DNA from: Stomorhina lunata
Taxonomy: Eukaryota > Arthropoda > Insecta > Diptera > Rhiniidae
Length of the DNA: 64,000 bases
Assembly (NCBI GenBank): GCA_933228675.1
Contig: OW121741.1
Location: 56,603,310-56,667,309 of the forward strand
Direction of reading: 5' to 3'
Part shown: piece after piece, positions 21,208 to 35,000 of the stretch
Numbering within the stretch: the first letter of the stretch is position 1
How the letters are laid out: the number at the start of each line of letters is the position of its first letter
Made by a program: the position numbers and the translations under genes
Notes under the pieces: model-generated
Databases searched by the model: none
Told to the model about the DNA's origin: nothing
What the model saw: the letters and a program-made list of their open reading frames with translations, nothing else

Positions 21208-24200
21208 GGGGGGTCAGTACCAAAATTAAATAAACAAGAAACCAATATTAATTCAATATACCATTTAAATCTTAATTTAAGTAGTTTTATAGAAATTGAG
21301 ATTTCTACTAACAATAATTTAAATACATTTTTGGTAGATACAGGAGCTGATGTCTCCCTGATTAAAATTAGTGCTCTTAACTCATCTAAAGTTTACACGA
21401 GGAATATTATTCAAATATCTGGAATAGGAAAAGGATTTATCAGATCTTTAGGATCAATTACAATTAATTTGAAAGTAAAAAATTTTCAAATTCCCCATAA
21501 ATTCCATGTAATTCCAGATACATTTCCAATACCATTTCAAGGTATACTGGGTTTAGACTTTTTAAAAACAAATAATGCTATTATTCAATATGGACAAAAT
21601 GAACAATTGAATTTCCTTTCGGTGAGACCATACAATTTTAACCATCCTATAAATATTCCACTACTTGAAAGACTAGCCGATGGCACTATAATGCTACCAG
21701 CACGTGCTGAAGTTTTTAGAGCAGTAGCAATTGAAAGTAAAATGTCTGACCTAGTAGTCCCTTATCAGACAATACAAGACGGTGTCTATGTAGCAGGTGG
21801 TATAGTTTCCAAAAATTTTCCATACATAAGAATCATAAATACGAATACCGAAAATAAATTTTTACATAATATATCAATAAAATACGAGAATCTATCTGAT
21901 TATGAGATACAAGATACGTCTAAAGTTCAAATTACTAGAAACAAACTAATTCTAGAGAAATTAACAAAAAATTTCCCAGAAATTGTCAAATCTGAATTGA
22001 TTGAATTATGTACAAAATATATTGACATTTTTGCGTTGGAAAGTGATAAAATTACAACAAATAATTTCTATACACAAGAATTAAGAGTTTCTGATCACAA
22101 TCCCGTATACATTAAAAATTATCGAACTCCACACTCACAAAAGGGGGAGATAACTAAACAAGTTGAAAAATTGCAAAAAGACGGTCTGATCGAACCTTCG
22201 GCGTCAAGCTATAATAGTCCTATTATACTAGTGCCGAAGAAATCATTACCAAATAATCCTGAAAAACGATGGCGTCTAGTGATCGATTACCGTCAAGTAA
22301 ATAAAAAATGAATCGCAGATAAATTTCCTCTACCCAGAATTGAGGATATATTAGATCAATTGGGAAGAGCGAAGTTTTTTTGTTGCTTGGATCTAACCTC
22401 TGGATTCCATCAAGTCGAATTGGATAAAAAATCCAGGGACATTACTTCATTTTCTACAGAAAATGGTTCATTTCGCTTTACTCGTTTACCATATGGGTTA
22501 AAAGTAGCCCCGAATTCTTTTCAAAGAATGATGAATTTAGCATTTGCGGGGCTAGCACCATCAAAAACTTTTATATATATGGATGATGTTATTGTCACGG
22601 GATGTTCAATAAAGCACATGCTTAAAAATTTGGAAGCAGTTTTTCAAAGATGCAGACAGTGTAATTTAAAATTACATCCAGACAAATGTATTTTTTTTTA
22701 GTTTCGGAAGTCACTTATTTAGGCCATAGATGTACAGACAAGGGAATTTTACCGGACAGCAGCAAATATGAATCCCATAAAAACTATCCAAGACCAATAA
22801 ATAGCGATGAGGTTCGTCGATTTGTAGCTTTCTGTAATTATTACAGACGCTTTATTCCACATTTTGCATATTATTCGATACACTTAACAAAACTTACTAG
22901 AAAGAAAGTACCTTTCATATGGTCCACTGACTGTAAAAATGCTTTTAAACATCTCAAGACAGCATTGTTATCCCCTAGAATCCTTCAATATTCAGACTTT
23001 GAAAAAAGTTTTTACCTCACAACAGATGCTAGTAAAGTAGCTTGTGGAGCAATATTATCACAAGAAAATGATGGTATCCAGCTTCCAATAGCATACGCAT
23101 CTCGAGCATTCACAAAAGGAGAATCAAATAAAGCTCCAATAGAACAAGAATTAATAGCAATCCAATGGGCAATTAATCACTTTCGACCATATCTATATGG
23201 AAAAAAATTTATAGTCCGTAGTGATCATAAACCATTAACATATTTATATTCTTTAAAGAATCCATCAAGTAGACTAACAAGGATTCGTCTAGAAATGGAA
23301 GAATATGATTTCATTATAGAACATATTAGAGGAAAAGACAATTCAGGAGCGGACGCGCTATCTCGAATTGCTTTTAGTGATATTAAATCAATCCCTGAAA
23401 TAAACAAAACTTTTATGGTAACAACACGTGCACAATCCAAAAATAAAACTGCAGAAAAAAATATAGAAAAGAATAATGTAATTCAAAAAAAGCCTAAAGT
23501 CTTCGAAACTATTGGCTTCGATTGCGTAAGAAAATGGATAAAACTTAAGGTCGACCTAGATAAAGCTGTTTCCACATTTCATTTCAAACATGGAAAACAA
23601 TTACTATTACCAAAAGTTTGTATACAAAATACTATTGCTAATGGAAATATAGATCTAGATCAATTTTTTCCAATTCTTGAAAAAGAAGCACTTAGTAGAA
23701 ATATAAATAAAATACAATTGAATCTAAATGACAGCATATTTAATTTTGTATCCATTGAAAATTTTAAACTTAAAGGAAATCAGCATATAAACAAATTACA
23801 AATAGCGCTAACACCTAAAATATCTATTATAACTAACAAAGATGAACAAAAATTTTTATTGAAGAAATTTCATGACAACCCTTTTTTTGGTGGTCATCCT
23901 GGAACAACCAGACTACTTAAAAAACTTAGACAATATTATTATTGGAAAAATATCACCAAAGATGTTAACCGATATGTAAAGCAATGTGTTCAGTGCCAAA
24001 TCAATAAAACAACAAAGCATATAAGACCCGATATGATTGTTACGAAAACACCTCAAAAACCTTTTCAAACTGTAATCATTGATACAGTTGGCCCACTTCC
24101 TATAACGGAAAGGGAAAATCAATATATATTAACAATCATATGTGATCTAACAAAGTATCTAGTAGCAATTCCGGTAAACCATAGCTAAGGCAATTGTAGA

Positions 24201-24849
24201 ACAATTTGTCTTAATTTATGGACCCATGAATAAAATACTTAGTGACATGGGTACAGAATACAATAATCAAGTCCTTTCTGAACTTCTTACACTTCTAAAA
24301 GTGGAAAAAGCAACATCAGCCCCTTACCACCATCAAGCCCTAGGTACAGTTGAAAGATCGCATCGCACTTTCAACGAATACATTCGTTCATATATTCACG
24401 CATCTCGAAATGATTGGGATGAATGGGTAAAATACTTTGCATATGCCTTCAATACTACCCCATCTACGGTACACGGATATTGCCCTTTTGAACTTATTTT
24501 CCCTAATAATCCATTTACACCGATAGATAAAATAGACCCAATATACAACTTTGACAATTACACAACAGAAGTCAAATTCCGACTTCAAACAGCATTAAGT
24601 AGAGCTCAACTTTTAATAAACAAATCAAAACTAAATCAAAAACATTCACATGACCAGAACGTAAAGAATACTGACATTTCTATAGGTCAAGAGGTATTCA
24701 TTAAAAATCACACAGCACACAAACTAGAACCTGTCTATAAAGGACCATACAAAGTAATTGAAATTGACGATATAAATAACGTCTTTATAGAAATAAACAA
24801 TAAAAAACTAAAAATTAATAAAAACAATATTAAAATTTTTAAGAAATAG
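21208..24849 (+). pseudogene. Gypsy-C pol: protease, RT, RNase H, integrase (lightly broken)
   Basis: Pol of the mdg1/412 type in the -1 frame relative to gag; the frame is open upstream through the overlap. Protease: LVDTGADVSLI (21328-). RT: GLIEPSASSYNSPIILVPKK, WRLVIDYRQVNKK, then a stop TGA at 22309-22311, then LPYGLKVAPNSFQRMM and catalytic YMDD near 22576. A frameshift falls in a run of nine T at 22691-22699. RNase H: LTTDASKVACGAIL and RGKDNSGADALSR. Integrase: zinc domain (GGHPGTTRLL ... CVQCQ), IDTVGPLP, then an extra base near 24187 shifts the frame. LSDMGTEYNN and GTVERSHRTF follow. The C-terminus has VFIKNHTAHKLEPVYKGPYK, with a stop at 24847. Only three lesions in ~1,200 codons fits its youth. 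Confidence 0.93.
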
Positions 24850-25096
24850 TTTTATAGATTTTTATACTTTAAGTTAGGTTAAAAAAAAAATACAATTAAA
24901 TAAATTTTTAAAAAAATATGTATAAAAAAAAAATAGTTATAATGATTATTAAAATAAAAAGAAAACTAATAATAATAAATAAATAGATATAAATTTTTTT
25001 TTGTAATCTTTGATAAATTAAAATTTGTAAAGAAAGCTCCTACTGATATCACTTGATCAATGATCTCAATAGGACCTTTCTCTCCGAAAAGGGAGG
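24850..25096 (+). other. Gypsy-C 3' untranslated region and polypurine tract
   Basis: About 235 bp of AT-rich sequence after the pol stop, ending in the polypurine tract GAAAAGGGAGG (25086-25096) directly before the 3' LTR. There is no env ORF. Confidence 0.8.
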
Positions 25097-25383
25097 TGTG
25101 GTAAATAGTGGAATTGCTCATACAGATTTCATTGAACTTAAAGTATGTCATACATTCTTTAAGTATCAATTTATGTCTGGAGTATATTCAATGAATATCA
25201 TATTCTAATATTCCAATAGAATTTAATAATACCGATATCATTTTATAATTTAATTTAATGTAATTTGATTATAGTCAGTACTTTTACTGCAATTTAAAAT
25301 TTAAATATAATTACTTGATTTTTATTAAATAAAGCAGTCAATATTTAACATGAGACGAAAGAAGTTGTTTATTATTTATTATA
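25097..25383 (+). repeat. Gypsy-C 3' LTR
   Basis: 287 bp, one base different from the 5' copy. It is followed directly by the target duplication GTCT. Confidence 0.95.
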
Positions 25384-28265
25384 GTCTAGGGAAGCTTCAC
25401 TTGGGTTCTAAAGTGGTCCCTTTGTGAAAGATAATGATTACTAGACTACAAGTAGAGAATGCATATTTAAGCCAGCCAGTAGCTTCGAAATAAAATAGAC
25501 ACATATTTTACGAACATTTAATAAAGTTCGATAGACCAGATAAACCATGCAGAAAAGATGCTTCAAAATGTAGATGCCCTTAGATTTGCAATAGCACATC
25601 GATTTGATGAAGTTTAAGTATTCTGACATGCAACCCAAAAACGCTGTGCCCAATGGGGGTTGTGTACTTTAATTCGTACGAATTATCCAACTAGTAAAAG
25701 TTCTTGATTAGTTATGTAAAACTCTGAAGTTAGCGGACTGATTTAGGTCGGAAAAGTTTACTTATTAATCTGAAGTTAGTTAATTAATTAAAATGAACAC
25801 TTCATCAATAATATTTGGGATGTATTGTTCTTTCGATCTGTCCGATGGATGTTTGGAAAGTTTTACTCTAGTTCTTTGTGCAATTCTAATGTGATTTAAT
25901 TTATCAGCATTAAATCGATTCCCGGTAGGGTTTATATGGGAGACTTCACTAAATGTGAATAGAGCTCGCCCATTTTCAATATCGAACTTTTCAAGAGATC
26001 AGAAATACTTTTGTCATATGTTGTCCCTCTAGAAAGTTTATTTTACGCGCTATCGTCCTGAATATCAATATTGTACAACGTCTTTATACTAAATGTCATC
26101 ATCGTATCTATTATAATTTGTCATTTATTAGCTACTAAGAGATTGCCTTAGGCGAAGTTATACGGGATCAATTGTCAAACGTGAACGGATTTCTCCCAAT
26201 TGCAATTAAAAAATTTAAATTTTTGTTGATATGTGAGATACTTACATACATATGTAGGTTTTGAACGGATATCATGTAATTAGCTGCATTTTTGTACTTC
26301 CTAGGAAGATTACCTATAATTTGATATATAATACATTATTAAATGTTATCATAATGTTCAAAAGTCAGACACAAAATTAAGATAAATGCAGTGTGTCTGT
26401 CTGCTAAAATCAGATTTGTGGAGCTCCTGAATTTTACACAAAATTTTAGGATATTGTCCCACCCTGAATTTCATCATTGTCGATCAAAACACCATCGCTT
26501 AAACGCTAAATTATATCTACCACAAATTACAGAATGCATCAGGATTTAGATAATCCCCTGCGAAGGACGCTATTAAACTTCATCAAAATAAACATCTGAG
26601 ATATCGACAAAACAGGAGCTCCAAAAACTTGATTACAACAGAAACAAGTAAGAGTGGTATATTCAGCTTTGCCGAATCTTGGATACCCTTCACCAATGGT
26701 GTTCCAAAAGTAAAGTACAAATCGTAAGAATATATTGATAATTATATAGTTTCTGATTACTGACTTAGTTGAGCCTCACACAAATGCTTCATATGTATAT
26801 TAATTTTCTTTTGTTCATACTAAATGTAATTCCTAGCAATATATGGTTATACTAGTATTATATGCAAAGAATCTTTAAAATTAAGAGTCGGAAAACGAAA
26901 AGCTTTTTGGTGGCTTCATCATCTAAAATAGTTATGGACACAAATGTTAGGTTGGGCAGGTGGCTGATGTCGAAGGCAGCGTCGCTTCGATTCTAAAGTG
27001 ATATGTGTCTATTTTACGAACATTTGATAAAGTTCGATAGACCAGATAACCATGCAGAAAAGATGCTTCAAAATGTAGATGCCCTTAGATTTGCAAGAGC
27101 ACATCGATTTGATGAAGAAAACACAGTGCCCAGTGAGGGTTGTGTACTTTAATTCATACGAATTGTCCAACTATTAAAAGTTCATGATTAGTTATGTAAA
27201 ACTCTGAACTGATTTAGGTCAAACTTTAACAATGATTGTCAATGTATACAGGCCTTAGAATTATAAGGTATACACTCATAGTTTTAGATACATACGTGAA
27301 ATATATAGCTTTTAAATGAATGGATATCAGCTTTGGCGGAAAATTTATTGAAGATTTACTTATTAATCTGAAGTTAGTTAACTTATTAAGATGAATACTT
27401 CAACAATAATATTTGGGATCTATTGTTCTTTCGATCTCTCTAGAAAGTTTATTTTAGGCGCTATCGCCCTGAATAACGATATCGTACAACGTCTTTATAC
27501 TAAATGTCATCATCGTATCTATTATAATTCGTCATTTATGAGCTACTAAGAGATTGCCTTAGGCGAAGTTATACGGGGTCAATTGTCAAACGTGAACGGA
27601 TTTCTCCCAATTGCAATTAAAAAATTTAGGATATCGTCCCACCCTGAGCTCCAAAAACTCCAAAAACTTGACTACAAGAGAAAAAAGGACAGACAGGTAG
27701 ACGGACGGACGGACAGACAGGTAGACGGACGGACGGACTTCGCGAAATCGATTCTCCTGCCGATTTTGAGACAATCGGTACAACTTGAATGGTATTCATA
27801 AACAGATTTGTGGAGTTTATATAAGATTTTAGGAAATTTCATCACAATCGGTCCATAAACACCTGAGATATCGCTGAAACAATACTTACAAAATGGCAAC
27901 AAAATTTCTTAGACAGGTACTTTGGGCAATTTGGTGTACATTACAAGTAGTGTTTTGGCGATATCTCAGTTGTTTGTGGACCGCTTTTGATAAAATTTTA
28001 TAATGAGCTTGGCGGAGAAATTTCCTTAAATCTGATATAAAATTTATGTATGTCCGTGCTCCAGGAGGATGGTTTTTCCTATTTCTGCATTTCATTTTTT
28101 CAACAAACATTCTCTAACGCGTACTTTGGGCAATTTGCGATACATCAAATGTAGTGTTTTGGTTGTATCTCAGTTGAGTATCTTTTTTCTCTTATTATTT
28201 GAAAGTGTGTTTCAATCAAAAATTTTAAAATTTTCGTCTAATTTTTGGTATTTATTCGATATATA
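25384..28265. repeat. 3.77-kb tandem repeat, copy 1, right part
   Basis: Continues copy 1 after the Gypsy-C insertion. It corresponds base for base to 29154-32035 with about ten differences in 2.88 kb. Each copy is built of two related halves: the start ACAAGTAAGAGTGGTATATT recurs at 26644, and segments such as CAATTGTCAAACGTGAACGG occur in both halves (about 26170 and 27580). A GGAC/AGAC microsatellite lies at 27687-27738. The short reading frames here are by-products; none resembles a protein family. Confidence 0.88.
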
Positions 28266-31200
28266 AAAAAAAAATTAAACAACTACAATAGTTTTTAAAC
28301 TGGTTCTCTTAAAAATCTTTAATTCAACTTGCATTAAAGATAACGGAAAACAAATTTTTAAAATTAGTAATTGAGTAAAAATCAATTACAATAAAAAATT
28401 TAAAATAAAAAAACGACAAAATTAATCATGAACTTAGTAACAATGATGTCAAAAGAAAAAATTTAAAAACTACAAAATTACTAAATAAACTACAATTACA
28501 AATAAATATATAAAAAATATTTGACATTGAAAAAATTTAAAGAACACAAAAAGAAATTATCAAAATTCTTAAACAATAATAAAAAACTGAAAAACATGCA
28601 TAAAAAATAATAAAATATAGACAAACAAAATATTAAAACAAACAGGAACAAATTACGAAAAGGAAAAAAATTAAAAATATGACTCATAAAGAAGTTTTTA
28701 AATAAAAACTGGTATTAAGGAAAAGAAACGCTTAAAAACAATAACAAATAAGAGCAATTGAAAGAAAAAATAATAACAAATGTTAAAAGCAAAATTGCAA
28801 CAAAGCGTACATGCATAAATTTAAATAAAAACAACAATTATTAGAGGCGAAAACCAACAATGAATAATTGAAAAATAATAACAAAAAAATTAAATTTAAA
28901 ATTACAACAAACACAATTTGCAAATTTAACAAAAAACAAGTAAGAGTGGTATATTCGGCTTTGCCGAATGTTGGATACCCTTCACCAATGGTGTTCCAAA
29001 AGTACTTAATGTAATTCCTAGCAATATTTGGTTATACTAGTATTATATGCAAAGAGTCTTTAAAATTAAGAGTCGGAAAACGAAAACCTTTTCGGTGGCG
29101 TCATCATCTAGAATAGTTATGCACCCAAAGGTTAGGTTGGGCAGGTGGCTGATGTCTAGGGAAGCTTCACTTGGGTTCTAAAGTGGTCCCTTTGTGAAAG
29201 ATAATGATTACTAGACTACAAGTAGAGAATGCATATTTAAGCCAGCCAGTGGCTTCGAAATAAAATAGACACATATTTTACGAACATTTAATAAAGTTCG
29301 ATAGACCAGATAAACCATGCAGAAAAGATGCTTCAAAATGTAGATGCCCTTAGATTTGCAATAGCACATCGATTTGATGAAGTTTAAGTATTCTGACATG
29401 CAACCCAAAAACGCTGTGCCCAATGGGGGTTGTGTACTTTAATTCGTACGAATTATCCAACTAGTAAAAGTTCTTGATTAGTTATGTAAAACTCTGAAGT
29501 TAGCGGACTGATTTAGGTCGGAAAAGTTTACTTATTAATCTGAAGTTAGTTAATTAATTAAAATGAACACTTCATCAATAATATTTGGGATGTATTGTTC
29601 TTTCGATCTGTCCGATGGATGTTTGGAAAGTTTTACTCTAGTTCTTTGTGCAATTCTAATGTGATTTAATTTATCAGCATTAAATCGATTCCCGGTAGGG
29701 TTTATATGGGAGACTTCACTAAATGTGAATAGAGCTCGCCCATTTTCAATATCGAACTTTTCAAGAGATCAGAAATACTTTTGTCAAATGTTGTCCCTCT
29801 AGAAAGTTTATTTTAGGCGCTATCGTCCTGAATATCAATATTGTACAACGTCTTTATACTAAATGTCATCATCGTATCTATTATAATTTGTCATTTATTA
29901 GCTACTAAGAGATTGCCTTAGGCGAAGTTATACGGGATCAATTGTCAAACGTGAACGGATTTCTCCCAATTGCAATTAAAAAATTTAAATTTTTGTTGAT
30001 ATGTGAGATACTTACATACATATGTAGGTTTTGAACGGATATCATGTAATTAGCTGCATTTTTGTACTTCCTAGGAAGATTACCTATAATTTGATATATA
30101 ATACATTATCAAATGTTATCATAATGTTCAAAAGTCAGACACAAAATTAAGATAAATGCAGTGTGTCTGTCTGCTAAAATCAGATTTGTGGAGCTCCTGA
30201 ATTTTACACAAAATTTTAGGATATTGTCCCACCCTGAATTTCATCATTGTCGATCAAAACACCATCGCTTAAACGCTAAATTATATCTACCACAAATTAC
30301 AGAATGCATCAGGATTTAGATAATCCCCTGCGAAGGACGCTATTAAACTTCATCAAAATAAACATCTGAGATATCGACAAAACAGGAGCTCCAAAAACTT
30401 GATTACAACAGAAACAAGTAAGAGTGGTATATTCGGCTTTGCCGAATCTTGGATACCCTTCACCAATGGTGTTCCAAAAGTAAAGTACAAATCGTAAGAA
30501 TATATTGATAATTATATAGTTTCTGATTACTGACTTAGTTGAGCCTCACACAAATGCTTCATATGTATATTAATTTTCTTTTGTTCATACTAAATGTAAT
30601 TCCTAGCAATATATGGTTATACTAGTATTATATGCAAAGAATCTTTAAAATTAAGAGTCGGAAAACGAAAAGCTTTTTGGTGGCTTCATCATCTAAAATA
30701 GTTATGGACGCAAATGTTAGGTTGGGCAGGTGGCTGATGTCGAAGGCAGCGTCGCTTCGATTCTAAAGTGATATGTGTCTATTTTACGAACATTTGATAA
30801 AGTTCGATAGACCAGATAACCATGCAGAAAAGATGCTTCAAAATGTAGATGCCCTTAGATTTGCAAGAGCACATCGATTTGATGAAGAAAACACAGTGCC
30901 CAGTGAGGGTTGTGTACTTTAATTCATACGAATTGTCCAACTATTAAAAGTTCATGATTAGTTATGTAAAACTCTGAACTGATTTAGGTCAAACTTTAAC
31001 AATGATTGTCAATGTATACAAGCCTTAGAATTATAAGGTATACACTCATAGTTTTAGATACATACGTGAAATATATAGCTTTTAAATGAATGGATATCAG
31101 CTTTGGCGGAAAATTTATTGAAGATTTACTTATTAATCTGAAGTTAGTTAACTTATTAAGATGAATACTTCAACAATAATATTTGGGATCTATTGTTCTT

Positions 31201-32035
31201 TCGATCTCTCTAGAAAGTTTATTTTAGGCGCTATCACCCTGAATAACGATATCGTACAACGTCTTTATACTAAATGTCATCATCGTATCTATTATAATTT
31301 GTCATTTATGAGCTACTAAGAGATTGCCTTAGGCGAAGTTATACGGGGTCAATTGTCAAACGTGAACGGATTTCTCCCAATTGCAATTAAAAAATTTAGG
31401 ATATCGTCCCACCCTGAGCTCCAAAAACTCCAAAAACTTGACTACAAGAGAAAAAAGGACAGACAGGTAGACGGACGGACGGACAGACAGGTAGACGGAC
31501 GGACGGACTTCGCGAAATCGATTCTCCTGCCGATTTTGAGACAATCGGTACAACTTGAATGGTATTCATAAACAGATTTGTGGAGTTTATATAAGATTTT
31601 AGGAAATTTCATCACAATCGGTCCATAAACACCTGAGATATCGCTGAAACAATACTTACAAAATGGCAACAAAATTTCTTAGACACGTACTTTGGGCAAT
31701 TTGGTGTACATTACAAGTAGTGTTTTGGCGATATCTCAGTTGTTTGTGGACCGCTTTTGATAAAATTTTATAATGAGCTTGGCGGAGAAATTTCCTTAAA
31801 TCTGATATAAAATTTATGTATGTCCGTGCTCCAGGAGGATGGTTTTTCCTATTTCTGCATTTCATTTTTTCAACAAACATTCTCTAACGCGTACTTTGGG
31901 CAATTTGCGATACATCAAATGTAGTGTTTTGGTTGTATCTCAGTTGAGTATCTTTTTTCTCTTATTATTTGAAAGTGTGTTTCAATCAAAAATTTTAAAA
32001 TTTTCGTCTAATTTTTGGTATTTATTCGATATATA
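28266..32035. repeat. 3.77-kb tandem repeat, copy 2
   Basis: The only uninterrupted copy (3,770 bp). It starts with the A-rich 670 bp, then half-unit A (from 28936) and half-unit B (from 30414), with the microsatellite at 31457-31508. It is nearly identical to copy 1 (about 0.35% by eye). Non-coding. Confidence 0.9.
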
Positions 32036-35000
32036 AAAAAAAAAATTATACAACTACAATAGTTTTTAAACTGGTTCTCTTAAAAATCTTTAATTCAACT
32101 TGCATTAAAGATAACGGAAAACAAATTTTTAAAATTAGTAATTGAGTAAAAATCAATTACAATAAAAAATTTAAAATAAAAAAACGACAAAATTAATCAT
32201 GAACTTAGTAACAATGATGTCAAAAGAAAAAATTTAAAAACTACAAAATTACTAAATAAACTACAATTACAAATAAATATATAAAAAATATTTGACATTG
32301 AAAAAATTTAAAGAACACAAAAAGAAATTATCAAAATTCTTAAACAATAATAAAAAACTGAAAAACATGCATAAAAAATAATAAAATATAGACAAACAAA
32401 ATATTAAAACAAACAGGAACAAATTACGAAAAGGAAAAAAATTAAAAATATGACTCATAAAGAAGTTTTTAAATAAAAACTGGTATTAAGGAAAAGAAAC
32501 GCTTAAAAACAATAACAAATAAGAGCAATTGAAAGAAAAAATAATAACAAATGTTAAAAGCAAAATTGCAACAAAGCGTACATGCATAAATTTAAATAAA
32601 AACAACAATTATTAGAGGCGAAAACCAACAATGAATAATTGAAAAATAATAACAAAAAAATTAAATTTAAAATTACAACAAACACAATTTGCAAATTTAA
32701 CAAAAAACAAGTAAGAGTGGTATATTCGGCTTTGCCGAATGTTGGATACCCTTCACCAATGGTGTTCCAAAAGTACTTAATGTAATCCTAGCAATATTTG
32801 GTTATACTAGTATTATATGCACGAAAACCTTTTCGGTGGCGTCATCATCTAGAATAGTTATGCACTCAAAGGTTAGGTTGGGCAGGTGGCTGATGTCTAG
32901 GGAAGCTTCACTTGGGTTCTAAAGTGGTCCCTTTGTGAAAGATAATGATTACTAGACTACAAGTAGAGAATGCATATTTAAGCCAGCCAGTAGCTTCGAA
33001 ATAAAATAGACACATATTTTACGAACATTTAATAAAGTTCGATAGACCAGATAAACCATGCAGAAAAGATGCTTTAAAATGTAGATGCCCTTACATTTGC
33101 AATAGCACATCGATTTGATGAAGTTTAAGTATTCTGGCATGCAACCCAAAAACACAGTGCCCAGTAGGGGTTGTGTACTTTAATTCATACGAATTATCCA
33201 ACTATTAAAAGTTAATGATTAGTTATGTAAAACTCTGAACTGATTTAGGTCAAAGCTTTAACAATGATAAGCCTTAAAACACTCTTAGTTTTAGATACAT
33301 ACGTGAAATATATAGCTTTTGAATCGATGGATATCAGCTTTGTCGGAAAAGTTATTAAAGATTTACTTATTAATCTAAAGTTAGTTAATTAATTAAAATG
33401 AACACTTCATCAATAATATTTGGGATGTATTGTTCTTTCGACCTGTCCGATGGATGTTTGGAAAGTTTTGCTTTAGTTCCTTGTGCAATTTTAATGTGAT
33501 TTAATTTATCAGCATTAAATCGATTCCCGGTCGGGGTTATATGGGAGATTTCACTAAATGTGAACAGAGCTCGCCCATTTTCAATATCGAACTTTTCAAG
33601 AGATCAGAAATACTTTTGTCAAATGTTGTCCCTCTAGAAAGTTTATTTTAGGCGCTATTGCCCTGAGTATCAATATTGTACAACGTCTTTATACTAAATG
33701 TCATCATCTTATCTTAGGCGAAGTTATACGGGATCAATTGTCAAACGTGAACGGATTTCTCCCAATTGCAATTAAAAAATTAAAATTTTCGTTAATATGT
33801 GAGATACTTACATACATATGTAGGTTTTGAACGGATATCATGTAGTTAGCTGCATTTTTGTACTTCCTAGGAAGATTACATATAATTTGATATATTCTCA
33901 AATGTTATCATAATGTTCAAAAGTCAGACACAAAAATAAGATTAATGCAGAGTGTCTGTCTGCTAAAATCAGATTTGTGGAGCTCCTGGATTTTACACAA
34001 AATTTCAGGATATTGTCCCACCCTGAATTTTATCTTTGTCGATCAAAACACCATCGCTTAAACGCTAAATTATATCTACCACAAATTACCGAATGCATCA
34101 GGATTTAGGTAATCCCCTGCGAAGGACCCTATTAAATTTCATCAAAATAAACACCTTGAAAACTTGACTACAACAGAAAAAATTAAAGACAGATAGACGG
34201 ACGGACAAAAAACAGACGGACGGACGGACAAACAAACAGACGGACGGACGGAGGTCACGAAATCGATTCTCCTGCCGATTCTGAGTTGATCGGTACAGTT
34301 TGAATGGTATTCTTAATCAGATATGTGGAGTATAGATTTTAGAAAATCCTCACAATCGGTCCATAAACACCTGAGATATCGCTGAAACAATACTTACAAA
34401 ATGTAAACAAAATTTCTTAGACACGTACTTTGGGCAATTTGCTGTACATCAAATGTAGTGTTATGGCGATATCTCAATTGTTTATGGACCGCTTTTGATA
34501 AAATTCAATAACGTACTTGGCGGGGAAATTTCCTAAAATCTAATATAAAATTTATGTAGGTCCGTGCTAAAGGAGGATGTTTTTTCCTATTTCTGCATTT
34601 CACTTTTTCAACAAACATTCTCAAATGCGAAGTTTGGGCAATTTGCGATACATCAAATTCAGTGTTTTGGCGATATCTCAGTTGTTTATAGACCGATTTT
34701 GATAAAATTTTACAGAGTGCTTTGGGAAACTGATATATAACATAGTATCACATGTACACCAGGAGTATCTTTTTTCTCTTGTTATTTAAAAATGTGTTTC
34801 AATCAAAAATTTTAAAATTTTCGTCTAATTTTTGGTATTTTTTCGATATTTTCGGTGTTTATAAACCGATTTTAATGAAATTTAATAGCGTTCATTGCGG
34901 GAGAATTTCCTAAAATCTGATATATAATTTATGTAAGTCCATCCTCCAGTGGCTTCAGAAACTTGATTTCAACAGACAGACAGACGGACAGACAGACAGA

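Larger units (their letters stand above)
16161..21229 (+). pseudogene. Gypsy-C gag, split by Gypsy-B
   Basis: Gag of the mdg1/412 type, beginning MQWQKIVDSVKPFEEDFNKE. It is cut after the TTAC target site (16714-16717) by Gypsy-B and resumes at 20695. The two halves are in register once the 3,973-bp insert and one 4-bp repeat are discounted, so the gag was otherwise intact (363 codons). The first half has a helical N-terminus and an acidic Glu/Ser/Thr stretch (about residues 105-125) before PVFDGNVNELQSF, the capsid start. The second half has LCSKLMNIKQQ and a C-terminal tail rich in Arg, Asn and Gly (RGRGQNWSRNNNSR) instead of zinc knuckles, as known for this lineage. It stops at 21227-21229, overlapping pol in the -1 frame. 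Confidence 0.88.
14746..25383 (+). mobile_element. mdg1/412-like Ty3/Gypsy element Gypsy-C
   Basis: A 10,638-bp complete element, about 6.7 kb without the nested Gypsy-B. The two 287-bp LTRs differ at one position (C at 14844 region versus A in the right copy), so the insertion is recent. The target duplication is GTCT (14742-14745 and 25384-25387). The primer site fits tRNA-Arg, as in mdg1/412 elements. Order: long A-rich leader, small membrane ORF, knuckle-less gag, pol, no env. This matches the mdg1/412 lineage. Confidence 0.95.

Noticed and set aside
20489..21229. 246-codon frame beginning MLLLPNQHILQNG
   Set aside because: Its first ~67 codons are antisense LTR sequence of Gypsy-B; it only joins Gypsy-C gag by chance at the insertion border. 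The same start is seen at 16903 without gag.
27583..27801. Frames with repeated DRQVDGRTD (also 31353)
   Set aside because: Translation of the GGAC/AGAC microsatellite inside a non-coding repeat; the opposite strand is equally open.
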